A stretch of DNA of 64,000 nucleotides from Cephalopachus bancanus (GCA_027257055.1 JAPVLO010000153.1:2604001-2668000); one strand, 5' to 3'. Counted from the stretch's first letter, positions 48,558 to 60,850 are shown. Notes: generated from the letters alone by a model not told the origin. Translations and numbers: made by a program.

Positions 48558-49535
48558 ATGTGCCCCCCACCTCCCTCTCTGCAGTGTTCAGCGACAAAGC
48601 AGGGAATTCGGAAGAATTTATTTTGGATAGTTGTAAGATGAAGAGTAAATCATTGTATGATTTGCAATAGAAAAATAATAATTCTATATTGATATTGAGA
48701 TTTAGAGCGTTGATGAAAAAGCCAAACTTGATGAAATATTTTAAGAGGTTTATATTCAGAGTCAAATGTGAGTGACCAAGTCCCAAGGCACAGTCCCAAG
48801 AGGTCCTGAGAACATGTGCACAAGGTGGTGGGCTACAGCTCAGTTTTATACATTTTAGGGAGACAGACAATAGAGGCAAAGCTATAAATCAATATATGTA
48901 AAGTTTACATTAGGACAAGAAATGCAGGGCATCTCAAAGGGGGTGGGGTTTATAAGTGAATTCAAAGATTTTCTGATTGACGATTGAAAGAGTTAACCTC
49001 TGTCTAAAGAATATGAAATCAGTAAAATAAATGCTCGAGTTAAGATTGAGGGGGACAAGTTGTGGAAGCCGAGGTTTACATTATGTGAATGAAACTTCTA
49101 AGTAACAGGCTTCAGAGAGAATAAGTGGTAAATGTCTTAAAAGGTGTCAGAGTCTTCCTAAGGAAGGGGATTCTCTAAATGCAAATATTTCCCCACAAAA
49201 GATGGATTTGCAGTGCTGTTTCAAAATATGTCAAAAATGTATTTGGGGGTAAAATATTTTTATTTCTTTTAGAGTCTTCCATCTGTCTTGTGATGCTATA
49301 CCAGGCTCAGCTTGGAATTCAGTATTTTTTTGCCACAGAGTCGATTTTGTTGGTCTTATAGTCTCTATTTTAAAGTCTAAACTCCAAATGGGAAGGAATA
49401 TAACAAGGTGTGTCCAATATCTGTTTCCATTATAGTCTGAAATTTAGTTTTTCAGGCTTCCCTTAGCACATAGGCAGTCTGTTCAGTCAGCCGGGGTCAG
49501 GGTGAGGCTTATAGTTTTATTTTTGGTTACAAGAG
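48558..49535 (-). mobile_element. solo ERV LTR, about 1 kb, antisense
   Basis: The block order matches a long mammalian ERV LTR that I know but cannot name: 'taagaggtttatattcagagtc', 'gtgagtgaccaagtccc', 'cacagtcccaagaggtcctgagaacatgtg', 'cagttttatacattttagggagac', 'aacaggcttcagagagaat', 'gatttgcagtgctgtttcaaaatatg', 'gatgctataccaggctcagcttgg' and 'cttatagttttatttttggtt'. No internal viral region is beside it, so it is probably a solo LTR. Confidence 0.75.
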
Positions 49536-50495
49536 AAAGAGTCCTTAAGCCTAATTCAAACAATCAGTTAATCTGCTGGTCAGTATTTACTCATTACTCA
49601 CTCTGTGCTTAGTACTACAACAAGGACTGTCAGGCATATCGTTACACTGGTCATGATCTCTGACCTAATTATAAGATAGGAGCCTAAAAACATTGAAATA
49701 AAAATAATTCTAACAGTCCTCATGAGACTATTGCTATAGGACTGGAAAGCAAATCAATTATAGGTGAACATATATTAAAATTCAATCTTATGACTAACAT
49801 TTGAGGACAGATTTTGAATGATTAAGTACTCAATTACTATTTCTTTCACAAATGAAGAAATTAAAGAAAGAGTTTGACATTTTCTTTTGAACCTTCTTTT
49901 ACCCACTGTAGTCTTAGAATAGCATAGTTATTTAAGGAATACATATTATATTTCAGATTTAAGTGATATGGCAAGTAATATATAATTTGAGTGATGAATA
50001 TTTTAGAAGCACTTAATTGCATCTGAAGCATCTCTTTAGGGGGTCAGAATATCAGATAAAATGCTCACAGGTACCTTCTCTACATTTGATAAGAAGATCT
50101 ATGGGTGGAGAAGGAAGGAGAGAGGACCACAGCAACCTTGGGTGAGGCCACAAATGGCAAATCTTTTAGATTGCATTGTTGATATTTCCCTCTGAAACCT
50201 ATAACTTAATTTCAATAAAGAAAAATAAATATAAACAAACCTCCAGGTGAATAAATATATCACCAGAGACAGTACGGGGCAGGAAAGGTGGAATGGGACT
50301 TGCAATTTTGGTAGACATAGGTTTGAATCTGCCCTCATTACAGATGAGCTGTGTGAGGCCAATCAAGTTGTAGTTGATAGTTGGCTTCCCTCATTATATT
50401 ATAAGTCTCTTAAAGAGGAAGATGTTTTCTTACAAAAATATTTGTAAGAAATTACAGAGATAATTGATTTGTAAGAATTACAGAAGTAATTGATA
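49536..50495. other. unassigned sequence
   Basis: No recognised element of size. A MIR-like scrap is possible at 49575-49680. Confidence 0.35.
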
Positions 50496-50499
50496 TTTA

Positions 50500-50620
50500 T
50501 GGTAGAAAAGTAGAAGAACATGGTAGAAAGTAAAAATCATCCATAACTCTTAATATTTTATGACACGTCTTTCCAGACTTTTTCTTCTTTGTGTATATAT
50601 TTAATCAAAAGTGTTATTAT
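50500..50620 (+). mobile_element. ancient L1-like fragment
   Basis: 'gaaagtaaaaatcatccataactctt', then 'cgtctttccagactttttcttctttgtgtatata', follow a pattern common near the 3' end of ancient L1 or HAL1 elements. Confidence 0.5.
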
Positions 50621-51202
50621 TTACTGACAATATCTTATAGGTTATTTTTATCTCCAGTGCTTGGGATATAGAAATATTTTACAAATATGTTAAATGATTA
50701 AATGACCTTGAACTTCTTAGAATGATGGTTTCTAGAAAAAAATGAGAATAATAACAGTAACTATAGTGCCCAAAGTTCTGAGGGTTGAATTATATATTGC
50801 ATGTATAGTGCTCACTCATTATCTAGTACACAATTTGAAAGCTATTGTTGCTATTATTTTATGATGTATTGAAAAGACAGAGATATTAGTAATAGTTGGT
50901 TCAGAGCATGTGAAATTATTCATGATGGCTTTTGTACACTATTTGGAAAGAGGTAGTAAACCTAGTGCAGGGTGTTTATAACTGCCAGAGACTGAGGGTA
51001 TACTGTGAATTCTAATGCAGGAATGGCATTATGTTGGCAAACCAGTCACTGAAATCAAGGAAAAAAAAAATTGCAGGGTGTTCTACTCTGAGCCTGGTGA
51101 CTTTAAAATTGTCTTTAGTAAGATAAGAGTTGATTTCTGATACCAGCAGATTCATAACTCTAAGTCCATAATGTTAAGGTTCTCAAAACTCCTTTCTTTC
51201 TT
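50621..51202. other. mostly unassigned; MIR-like remnant
   Basis: A MIR-like piece at 50735-50830 ('gagaataataacagtaactatagtgcccaaag') is decayed. No gene. Confidence 0.4.
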
Positions 51203-51598
51203 ACGTGGGGGAACCCCCTAAAAAACAGGAATTATTTTTTGGAGGATGGGTCTCTTGTAGTACAGGCTTCTTCTGCTAGGTAAGTGTTGAAAGAGCCCAT
51301 CGGTATCAATGTACCACCTAGTGTTGTGAGAGACTGCGTTTAGCTTCAGTGAATTTTTTTTTAAAGATTTTTTTCAAGGCATTTGCCCATTTTATGATGG
51401 GTGATTTACAAGCACACCTGCCCACACTGAGCTGAGTTTTCAGCAGTTTTTGACAAAAAACTGCATGATCCTCATGCCCTGCCTTCCTTTTATTCATCCA
51501 ATCTCACCCCGAATGACTTTTTCTTGTTGTTTCCTGGGATGAAAAAAGTCATCAAAGGGAAACATTTTGCTGATGTGGAAGAGGTAAAAGAATTCAAT
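51203..51598 (+). mobile_element. mariner-type DNA transposon remnant, 3' truncated
   Basis: It is directly similar to the reversed 61560-62185 copy: shared 'ttttgtagtacaggc'-type start, 'taagtgtt', 'ccatcggtatcaatgtaccacc', 'gagagactgcgttt', 'cttcagtgaattttt' and 'cagcagtttttgac'. From about 51420 it translates in pieces to a mariner transposase C-terminal half, including a recognisable 'NLTPNDFFLLFPGMKK' and 'GKHFADVEEVKE' before homology ends at about 51598. Frames are broken. Confidence 0.8.
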
Positions 51599-51737
51599 GG
51601 CAAAAGCACTAAGTACATGGGGAACTAAGACCAAAAGATATTTACATGAATTTCTCAAGGTCAATAGCTAACTGGTGGCAAAATCAGGCTTCACATCAAA
51701 GATTTATATGAAACAGCAAAATGTGGAATAAAGACTC

Positions 51738-52425
51738 CAGTTGGGGTCAGGTGGCTCTAATCTGAATCCTAGTTCTGCCTCTTAGAGACCCTTTAGAAGT
51801 TACTGAATCTGTCTAAACCTTATTTTCATCTGTAAGATCATTTTAAAATACTTACATTTGTTTCTTGAGACTGTTATAACAAATTACCACTAATTTTACT
51901 ACTTAGAACAGAAATTCACAATTCTGAAGGCTAGAAATCTGAAATCAAGGTGTTAGCAGGGCCATGCTGTCTCTGAAGGCTCTAGGGAAGGATTTTCTTT
52001 GCGTCTTCCTTGTTTCTGGTTTTTGCAGGCAGTCCTTGGGCTTTTCCTTGGTTTATAGCTGTGCACTCCAATCTCTGCCTTGACCTTCCAATGACCTTCT
52101 TCCTCGTGTGAGTCTGTGTCTTCACATGACCTTTTTTATAAGGATATTCGTCATTAGATTTAGGATCCGCTCTAATCTAGTATGGCCTCATTTTAACTAC
52201 AGCTTCAAAGACGTTATTTCCATATAAGGTCACATTCTGAGGTTTCAGGCAGAAACACAATGTTGGTGGGATGAGATTTAATGCAATATACTAGTTTACA
52301 GGACTATTGCAAAAACTAAATGATATAACGCATGTAAATTATCTAGCATGGTTGCTGGCACACAGGATGCACTCAAGGAATTATCTAGCATAGTTACTGG
52401 GCACAGTAAGTGCCCAACAGATGCT
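51738..52425 (+). mobile_element. MIR SINE split by an LTR
   Basis: The left half is at 51738-51852 ('ctctaatctgaatcctagttctgcctct', 'aaaccttattttcatctgtaagatc'); the right half is at 52297-52425 ('gactattgcaaaaactaaatgatataacgcatg', 'tctagcatggttgctggcacacagg'). Joined across the LTR, they give one MIR in correct order. Confidence 0.85.
51853..52296 (-). mobile_element. MLT1-type MaLR solo LTR inserted in a MIR
   Basis: Antisense LTR: 'cttgagactgttataacaaattaccac', 'aattctgaaggctagaaatctgaaatcaagg', 'gtgtgagtctgtgtcttcacatgacc', 'tatggcctcattttaactaca' and 'aaggtcacattctgaggt'. The flanks are two halves of one MIR, so order of insertion is clear. Confidence 0.88.
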
Positions 52426-52719
52426 TGTTCTTTGTCTTCTTCTCTAATCCAAGTCCTGTGACCTCTCCACTTGGCCCCTGCAGAGCTCCTGTAGACCCTG
52501 AACCCATTCTCTTTTCATTTTGTTGGATTTTTCCTCTTTTTGCATTATGCCCATATGTCTCAAGCCTTCTTCACTGGCTGGTTACAATTATTTTGTGCAT
52601 CCATCCTTTCATTCATATTCTTCTTATTTCTACTTCCTTGGTTCTAGCTTTCAAGAAGCTTTACTATAAACATACTTAGGGAAAAAACAACAAAGTACTG
52701 CAGATTACAGTAACAACAA

Positions 52720-53235
52720 AAGGGACTTCTTTTCACTTAACTAGCAAAAATAAGGAGATATATTAAATTTTGACAAAGATGCTGTGAAAAGTGAGTTATT
52801 ATGATCTTCGCTGTGGTTCTGTGAACTGGCATAACCTTTTCCAAATATTAACAAAAATATCATACTTTTGCTTTACTAATCTTGGAACTGTGAATCTGTT
52901 CTAAAGTATTAATTCAACATATAGAAAACACCACGAATACTCATTAAAACAATTTATAAGAGTAAAAAATTGTGAAACATCGTAAATGCCTAACAGTAGG
53001 GGTAGTTTAGGTAAACTCAGTTTACCTATTTGAAGGAACATTATACTGTTATTAAAATAAATGTAGTTGTGAAAAATAGGTATCATATATTGTTGATTGA
53101 AAAAGAAGATTAATGATTATGAATAGATTTACATGCAATTTTTAAAAGCACATGAGGTAATGTTAACATGATTTATATTCTTTTTAGTATTGTAAACTTT
53201 ATATCATTTGAAAATATTTCTTGATAATTTTAGAG
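52720..53235 (+). mobile_element. old L1 3' portion (L1MD/ME-like)
   Basis: Decayed sense L1: 'aattttgacaaagatgctgtgaaaag', 'cataaccttttccaaatatt', 'cgtaaatgcctaacagtaggggtagtttagg', 'gaaggaacattatactgttattaaaataaatg', 'tgttgattgaaaaag'. The block order is that of the ORF2 end of ancient L1s. Confidence 0.65.
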
Positions 53236-53998
53236 AGGAAACCACTAACATAAAAGAGAGAATTCATTGGGGTGTGAAATAGGAGCGAGAGGTGCTATAG
53301 CTACTCCAGCTCACCTTATATGGAAACAAAGTGATGGATAGAGGCTATGATGCCTGTGGCACTGCTATTGGCATGAGGTGGAGGCAAGTGTCATTTCTCA
53401 ATCAGACTAGGACAAACCTGTATGGTAGGAAGAGAAGCAAGTTGGAGGATGCTCATCTGTATTGCCAGTAATCTAGACTCATGAGTTGCAGGGTCAGCAA
53501 TGAGCCCCTGAGCATAGACCATCTCCTCCATGAAGAAGAACTCACACAGATGGAAGCTAATTCTTGAGTGACACTACCTGTGTCAAGAAAAAACTTTAGA
53601 GTCAAAGATAACACAGCAACAGCAAATTGCAAAACATGTTGGTTTATTTTGCATTCTATTTATGTTTTTGGCGAATACGTAATAAGCTTTCCCCCCTTGA
53701 CAAATAAAGGCCATCAGTAGGATACATAGGTTTTAAGATTATTTTAGGTTACTTTGGCCTGTGAGTACACATTTAACAGATATAATATTCCTTTAATGAT
53801 TTATTTTCCTGATACTGGTAAAGTCAAAGGATTCATAGCTCATTGTCTTGATTTTATTTTCTCTTGTATTAATTAATTAACTTATTTTTGGTACACATTT
53901 GTTTGCCAATATTTATTGGCAAATTGTTATTTATTTATTTATTTATTGCTTCTTACTACAGTTCTAGTTTTAATTTCTTACACAATAGTTTATCCCAT
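53236..53998. other. unassigned sequence with a short (TTTA)n tract
   Basis: The (ATTT)n tract at 53926-53948 is the only clear feature. No gene. Confidence 0.45.
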
Positions 53999-54013
53999 AA
54001 TTTCCTGGATTTT

Positions 54014-54299
54014 GACCAGGCTTGATGGCTCAGCCTGTAATCCCAGCACTTTGGGAAGTCTAGGTGAGTGGATTGCCTGAGTCTGCGGGTTTGAGACTAG
54101 CCCAGGCAACTTGGTGAGACCTCATTTCTACAATAAATAAAAAAATTAGCCGGGCGTGGTGGTGCGTGTCTGTAATTCTGGCTACTTGGAAGGCTGAGGC
54201 AGAAGAATCGCCAGAGCCCAGCAGGTTGACGTTGTGATGGCAGTCAGTGTGTCACTGCACTCCAGCCTGAGAGACAGAGTGAGACTCTGACTCAGAAAA
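54014..54299 (+). mobile_element. Alu dimer, intermediate subfamily, with target-site duplication
   Basis: 'aatttcctggatttt' at 53999-54013 and 'aatttcctggatttc' at 54300-54314. It has the A-box deletion ('tggctcagcctgtaatcccagc'), but the B-box region reads 'gggtttgagactagcc', without the tRNA-like hairpin. Confidence 0.93.
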
Positions 54300-55292
54300 A
54301 ATTTCCTGGATTTCTGTTTATTGAGTTTGCCATTAAGATTATTTTAAAGTACTTCAAAGTTAAAAAAAATGTCATTAAGTTGAAATTTCATTACATATTT
54401 TCAAAAAAGCTGGCTAAAAATGCCGATTTCTAGGCCCTAACATTGGAAACTTGGATTATGATCTAGAGATATTTGTTTGAAAGAAGGAAAAAAGGATTCG
54501 GATGCAGGTGGAGTACTATTACTACTATTCATACTTTGAAAAAAATAGTTATATGAAGACATGTGCTCAAAAATATTTTCATTAAATATTTGAGATTTAA
54601 CATTAACTTATTACAATAAAAATAAAACAATCAATAGAAAGATAAAAGTACAAAGAAATATTTGGTGTATCCTCCTGAAACAAAGTTCTGCTCTTCCTTT
54701 TTTGGAGGTGTGTGAGGAAAACTCATCACCACGCTGTAGATGATGTCAACTCTTCTATTCCTAGAACATTTTTGACACGTAATCCCCTTATTTCACAATG
54801 TGCATGCTGAGGCAATGTTCTTTCTATTTTACGAGCTGTTGATTGTCTGTTAATTATATCACAAGTTAAAGCAAAGTTAATAAGGAATGCATTCATCTAC
54901 AACTGTAGCATTTTTAATATTACTATCTTGCATGGGTACTTTTTAAACACACCAATATTAGAATCTAGATTGTGCTAGTGGAATGTCCACTACGAAAATC
55001 ACACATAATTGTAGTGGAAAGTCTGCATTATAAAACTCATTTATTTTATACTAGCTTATGTATACACAGTGGTGTCTGTGCTACGAAGAGATAATAAATG
55101 CTTTTCTTGTTAATGAATCAGTTTCTCTGGTATACAAGGCCCTCCTAGCTTACTTTCTTAAGACAGCAAATGGGCAATTCGCTTTAATTCAACTCAGCTA
55201 ACCCTGGTCTTTCTTTGTAGTTGTTTTTACCTGCCAAATGATCTACCTTAATAAAATGAAAGTAGGTTTTAAACTAAAGATTTGTTAAGGCA

Positions 55293-55470
55293 ATGGTTCT
55301 TAAGCTTTGTATGTATAAGAATCACATACTGTCTATAATATGCTTATTAATATTCAGTTTCATGAGCCTCCATTCTAATCCATTGAATCTAAGTAAAGCC
55401 TGAGAATTAACAAACATTCTGGGTATTTTTGAAGCTAATGGTCTGCCTTTTTTTATACTTTGCGAAATTA
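55293..55470 (+). mobile_element. MER5-like hAT-Charlie element, diverged
   Basis: 'caatggttcttaagctttgtatgtataagaatcac' begins a degraded MER5-type order, followed by 'cattctaatccattgaatctaagtaaagcctgagaatt'. Another small piece of the same type may be at 54415-54475. Confidence 0.5.
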
Positions 55471-55784
55471 CTTCTCTGAGGAATTTTGTAAAATAGCTTA
55501 GGGGAGTTATTTTTGACTTACCTATGCTTTATAAACATTAGAGAAATTTATTTTAGCCTTAATTAAGGGGGTAGTTAGCAGTACAGAAGAAACACTGCAA
55601 AGTTTTCCAAACATGGATTTCACATTTGGATGGCTATTGGGGACAAGTACATCATCATATTTTCTTTTGGAAAGACATGTGTTGTTAAGTCTGAACTTTG
55701 GCAAGATAAGATGCTTTCAGGATATCCAAAACCATGCTGATGGAAGAACCAAAGACATGACAAAGTATGACAGTGATCAATGGC

Positions 55785-55965
55785 ACTTGCTCTATGCCAG
55801 ATATTGTCCTAAACTTCTTATATGTAAAATGTCTTCCATTTTACAACTATCCTGTAAAGTAGATATTATTATTTTGCCCATTTTACACATGGGGAAATAA
55901 CGTATAAGGTTAAGTTATTTGTTTTCTACTGTACCTTGTGGGAAACAGCCAGGATTATTTTGGAC
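55785..55965 (-). mobile_element. MIR SINE, antisense
   Basis: 'tctatgccagatattgtcctaaac', 'aactatcctgtaaagtagatattattattttgcccattttacacatgggg' and 'aggttaagttatttg' are the reversed MIR order. Confidence 0.75.
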
Positions 55966-56494
55966 TTGGAGTCTGGGCCTTTACTGCTGAACTATACCAC
56001 CATTAAAGAGTTGATTTTCAGAAAATTCATTTACGTTTTGGCTAAACAGAGTACTTTTCATATTAAGACAAGTTCCTATGGCAGCAAAACTATGAAATCA
56101 TTCCACTTAGAGCTTTTTGATTCACAATTCTTTAGATTTTGAGAGAACACAAAGGTGAACGAAAAATGAAGGTAATGGCAAAGGCATTTACTGAAGCAGT
56201 TATTTTCTTGAATCTTAGCTCTCAGAAGTCATAGCTATAATCTTTTCACTTCTATGTGTGTTTAACTTCTTTTTGAGTCTCTGAGTTTATAGGAAACTAA
56301 AGCATCATTTGGCTCAACAATGTGTTTATCCAATGAATGAATGAAGAGTTGGACTGACTCTGCATACCTCTGTAAGGTACCTGGGGTATTCTGTAGGTCA
56401 ATCAATGCAACAATTTATGTAAAAATTCTTAGGTTCTGTGGCAAAAATTGTGAAGAGATTTTTAGAAGTAAATGCTAAGTCTAGAGACATTAGG
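55966..56494. other. unassigned sequence
   Basis: No recognised repeat or exon. Confidence 0.4.
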
Positions 56495-56875
56495 CAGTGT
56501 CAGCAGGGCTGTTATTTATTTCTGGAGCCTTTTGGGTAGAACCTTCTTCCTTGCTTTTTCCAACTTTTACAGGCTTCCCACTTTCCTCGGCTTGTGGTCC
56601 CTTTTCTCTATCTTCCAGGTTGAGTTTTTGCACATCACGTCACTCTGATTTCTTCTGTCTCCCTCTTCCGCTTGTAAGAATCTTTGTGATTATGTCGGGC
56701 CCACTCAGATGATGGGAGGCACTTTTCCTATGTTAAGGTCAGCTTATAAGGCGCCTCAATTCCATCTTAGTTTCCTTTTTTAAAAAATGTAATCCAACAT
56801 ATTAACTGGTTCCAGAAGTCGAACATGAACATGGGTATTTATTGGGGAGCTTTGCCTAGCACAGCTTCCTAAAGA
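56495..56875 (-). mobile_element. MLT1-type MaLR LTR fragment, antisense
   Basis: 'gctgttatttatttctggagcc', 'ttccttgctttttccaacttttacaggc', 'cctcggcttgtggtccc', 'gcacatcacgtcactctgatttcttctg', 'ccctcttccgcttgtaagaa', 'tttgtgattatgtcgggcccac' and 'ttaaggtcagctta' are the LTR blocks in order. Confidence 0.8.
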
Positions 56876-57637
56876 GTGAGGTGACTGGGGAAAAGGGGCA
56901 CGTTCCAGCACGCAGAGCTCAGTCATCAAGACTGGATGTTTGACTTGGAAGGAAAGTTTTCTTTTACCTGGCCAGTGAGATGATCTTGGAAGTTAGAGAT
57001 GCTGGCAGAACAGTGGTGGTGGAAGGGCTGCTGTTGGTTGGCGGATGGGAGGGGAAAGACTGTGTCACACTTAAAAAGGCTGGAGGATCCTTGTTGGCTA
57101 AGGATTCTGCACTCCTTATATGCCTACTTAATTATATTGTCTCTAATATTCATAGAGAAAGGAGAAACTAAGGGTTTTTCCCTTAGCAAGGGAAAAGTCA
57201 AGCTGCTTATCAAGTCAGGTATAGAGGGATGGGTGAGGAGGAACTCTTATAGAGTTGGACTCCTGGTTTAAAAAGATAGACATAGAACCAAATATGTCTT
57301 TGATTGAGACTGAGCCTCCTTTTCTTTCTTTTCTCTTTTTTTCCCCTTCTTCCTCCCTCTAGTTTTCAAATTTGTGCTATTGATGTGGTTTGGGAAGCTG
57401 TGGTTACATAAGTACTGCTCTTATCTAAACAGGTTTTGCGTCCAGTCCATAGCCCCAACGCTGGGCTTGTTCTAACAGAAAGCAACACTATTGATAAGAG
57501 CAAGACCTAATCTACTTACACATTTTAAAATTTTTCTTACATTCTTTCAATAAAAGCTAAGCAGTAATTAAAAGGCATGACTGGGGAATGGGGGAGGTGT
57601 TACAGAATTTACATAAAAAAATTCTACTGTTGGAAGC
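56876..57637. other. unassigned sequence
   Basis: Two overlapping frames at 56980-57271 on the plus strand (63 and 90 residues) have no domain. A CT-rich patch is at 57318-57360. No gene is supported. Confidence 0.4.
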
Positions 57638-57934
57638 TTTTTTTTTTGAGTTGGGAGTCTCACTCTGTCTCCCAGACTGAAGTGTGGTGGCACAATCACA
57701 GCTGGTCACAGCCTTGAAATCCTGGGCTCAGGTGATCCTTCTGCCTCACCCTTCCGAGTAGCTGGAACTACAGGTGTGCCCCACCACACCCAGCTAATTT
57801 TTTGATTTTTTTAAGAGATAAGGACTTGCTATGCTGCCTAGGCTGGTCTTGAACTCGTGGGCTCAAGTAATCCTCCAGCCTCAACCTCCCAAAGTGCTGG
57901 GATTATAAGCATGAGCCACCACGCTTGGCTGGCT
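57638..57934 (-). mobile_element. older Alu dimer (AluJ-like)
   Basis: Antisense dimer with poly-T at the left and an ancestral-length A box ('gcatgagccaccacgc'). Both arms are diverged. Confidence 0.9.
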
Positions 57935-58441
57935 TTTTTTTTTTTTTAAGTTAAGCAAAGTGGAAGTGGTTGATTGAGACCCAAAAAAAGACTCACGCGA
58001 CCTTTTGAGTGAAGAGAAACCCACAAGTCATTAGTCATCTAGTTTATACTAAATAAATCATGCAAAATGCTGCCTGTATTTCATTAAAGGACTTTCTATT
58101 TTTCCCCAGAGCAGACTAGACCTATCTTAGGTTGGTTTACATGCTTACCCAATTCCTGTCTTTGGGTGTCTGTATGGACAGAATGATGGAGGAAGCTGCT
58201 GACTTGCCTGACACCAAGTCATCAGCTATTGGAAAGAGTACTTTGACTAAAGTGTCATGGGCCCCCTGAAGGGAAAAGGAAGCCACAAAGAGCATCAGAA
58301 TGTGAAAATGTAGGTCACAGCTGTTACCCTGGGGACAAAGACCACACTATCATGATGACAAAAGCATGGGAAGGATGCAGGAAGAACACAAACCAGGAGA
58401 CACATTGTCTCTAATACAAAGACATTAACTTCATGATTTCT
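57935..58441. other. unassigned sequence
   Basis: No recognised repeat or exon. Confidence 0.4.
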
Positions 58442-58690
58442 AGCTAAGTAGAACATCTTTCGTGCTCTTTACCCATTATCTTTCTTAAACTGCCTTTCAT
58501 ATTGTCACCTCTGAGTGCTGGAAATGCCAGGGGTCTAGGTGTGATGAAGACTAGCTTAGGCCAGGCAGAGTTATGAGGGATGACTAAAGTACACTGGGTA
58601 CCTTCTTCACAAAGGGATTCTTCCCCCCAAAAGTCTACCCACCTCCTAAAATACTTAAAAGAAGAGCTAGGGGGTCTGCAGTCCCTCTCT
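58442..58690. repeat. direct repeat, left copy
   Basis: It matches 61038-61271 in the same orientation: 'attatctttcttaaact', 'tttcatattgtcacct', 'caggggtctaggtgtgatgaaga', 'cttaggccaggcagagttatgagg', 'taccttcttcacaaaggga', 'cacctcctaaaatacttaaaagaa'. The minus-strand frame at 58444-58761 covers this copy, but the other copy does not keep it open. Confidence 0.85.
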
Positions 58691-59467
58691 TTTTCTCCCA
58701 ATAGAGTTAGCTTTCTTAAGTAATCATACTTGGGGAAGGGGGAGAGGGGGTTGGTGAACAAACAGGCTTACTGTGAAGATTTTCAACTCTGACAATAGTT
58801 TTTGAAGGCTCTCCTTATAAAAACAAAGCAAATACAAAATGCTGATATGAAAAGCATCAAATCCAGCAAGTCTCTTGCCAACTGAATTTACTTCAGCTTA
58901 AAGAGGAAAGTCAAATTTTAAAGGAAGGGTAGGTGGTCACCTGATAAAAATAAACAAGAAATAGCCTTTTAATAATAGGAATGTCATTTTCTCCTTTATT
59001 CATCTCTGTGTTTCCAAGTAGCTTTGCTGTAGGTGTTTTAAGAATGTTCACAAGTAGCTATACCCAACTGGGAGTTGATGAAGGGGAGACATTAAAAAAA
59101 AAATACTGGCGCACTGTAGTTCCCTGACAAAGTCCCACTTTCTCTGTTTGAGTGCATTTTGCTTAATGTGTACACAACAATAGGCTGCCTTTCTGGATGA
59201 ATTCTCCCACTCTCTCTCCATAGTTCCTTCTCTCCTTCTTAGGTTGGCTCCTCCCCTCATCTGGACCTTGATGCTTCCCAGAGCTCTTCCCTGGTAAAAA
59301 CATCTAGGCTTGCTCTGAGTCAGGCCATGGTTCACTCCCTTATGCATGGAAGAAACCAGAAATAGAAGGCAGATTACTATTTGTAATCATGGCAACCCAA
59401 AGCTCTACATTCATCTGACAGTGCTTTTTATTTTTTGCAATCTGATCAATTTTTTGCAATCTGATCA
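58691..59467. other. unassigned sequence
   Basis: A small tandem duplication 'ttttttgcaatctgatcaa' occurs at about 59433 and 59451. The 99-residue minus frame at 59048-59347 has no domain. Confidence 0.4.
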
Positions 59468-59757
59468 AAATTGAAACAAAGAGATGGGCAAACTGCGTGC
59501 ATGTTGCACAGTCTGTGAGGTAAGGATTGATTTTACATTTTCAAATGACTGAATATAATCAAAAGAAGAATAATATTTTAAGACACAAGAAAGGTCTATG
59601 AAATTTGGTGTCCATAAATAAAGTTTTATTGAAACCTAGTAGCTCTCATTTGTCTACTGCCTAAAGCTGCTTCTGCACTGCATTGGCAAGTTAGCCCACA
59701 AAGCTGAAATATCCACTCTTTGGTCACTTACAGAAAAAATTTGCCAACCCCTAATTT
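59468..59757 (+). mobile_element. hAT-Charlie-type DNA transposon remnant
   Basis: 'tacattttcaaatgactga', 'aatcaaaagaagaataatatttta', 'gtgtccataaataaagttttattgaaac' and the end 'cagaaaaaatttgccaacccct' are the blocks of the mammalian hAT group whose ends read 'caggggtcggcaaactt'. The left end starts 'gatgggcaaactgcgtg'. Confidence 0.8.
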
Positions 59758-59829
59758 AACTCAATTTTAAAATTTACATATTAATTAGCCAATGGCCCAC
59801 TAGAAAGCAAGATTTTCTGAAATGCAGTT

Positions 59830-59905
59830 TTATCATTATTATAACCTTAGTGTTAAACATAGTGACTGACATGTAGCAGATACCCAATAAATATTTGTTG
59901 CAAAG
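59830..59905 (+). mobile_element. L2/MIR 3'-end fragment
   Basis: 'catagtgactgacatgtagcagatacccaataaatatttgttg' is the typical end block. Confidence 0.6.
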
Positions 59906-60149
59906 ATTTATGATGATCCAGTTTACATACAGATTTTAGGAAAATATCTACTATATAACATCTGTTTGGGGAAACTTTGTCAATAGGAAAAAGATTCATA
60001 TCTTTCCTCCTTAGCTTTTCCCTTCCCTGTGAATGTATACACTTAGATTGTAAACTACTTTTTAAACTGATTACTAAAATTTTGAATGCATCAAGTTTTT
60101 TCATGACTGGGGATTTTGTTTTTAAAACTATGTACTTTTTTCAGAGGCT

Positions 60150-60850
60150 GTACTAGTTATTTATTACTGGTGTGCAAACGACCCCCCAAACATGGTGATT
60201 TAAAATAACAATAATTTCATTTAATTTTCATTTTATTTTATTTTATTTTATTTTATTTAAGACAGGATCTTTCTCTGTTACTCAGACTGGAGTGCAGTGG
60301 AGTGTTCATAATTCACTGTAGCCTTGAACTCCTGGGCTCAGTGTCCCGAGTTGGTAGGCCTACAGGTGTATACCACCTGCCTGGATAATTTTATTTATTT
60401 TTTGTAGAGTTGGAGTCTCACTATATTGCCCAGCCTGGTCTAAAAATCTTGAACTCAGTTGATCTTTTCACCTTGACCTCCTAAAGCTCTTGAATGACAG
60501 GTGTGAGCCACTATGCCCCACATAAAATAACAGCCAGTTTATTATATGACATAGTTTTGGTGGTTAGGAATTCAGGTAGGGCTTAGTTGAGTGATTCTTC
60601 TGCTCCACATGGTATTCACTGGAGTTACTTAATAGTATTCAGCTAGTGTCCAGGTGACTCTGGTAAATGACAGGCCTATTGCCTTGGTGGGGATAGCTGG
60701 AAGGTAGAGCTCAGCTGGGCCCTTCCCTCTCTCCATGTAGCCTCAGGGCCCTTTCCAAATGGTCTCTGCAGCAAGGGCAGTCAGACTTCTCACCTGGAGG
60801 CTCAGAGCTTTCAGAGACTAAGATGGAGACGGTCAGTTCTCTTATAATTA
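60150..60850 (-). mobile_element. old MLT1-like LTR split by an Alu
   Basis: The left part, 60150-60218, reads 'tactagttatttattactgg...ccccccaaacatggtgatttaaaat'; the right part, 60523-60850, reads 'agtttattatatgacatagttttggtggttaggaattcagg', 'gggcttagttgagtgattcttctg' and later 'cctcagggccctttcc'. This is the general order of an antisense MLT1-type LTR. The subfamily is unsure. Confidence 0.55.
60219..60522 (-). mobile_element. old Alu dimer after a (TTTTA)n tract
   Basis: A (ATTTT)n tract at 60222-60258 is the decayed tail. The antisense dimer follows: 'gactggagtgcagtggagtg', 'gccttgaactcctgggctca', 'ttgcccagcctggtc', 'ggtgtgagccactatgcccc'. Diverged, ancestral A box. Confidence 0.88.

Noticed and set aside
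58444..58761. 105-residue minus-strand frame as a gene
   Set aside because: It overlaps a repeat whose second copy (61038-61271) does not keep the frame open.
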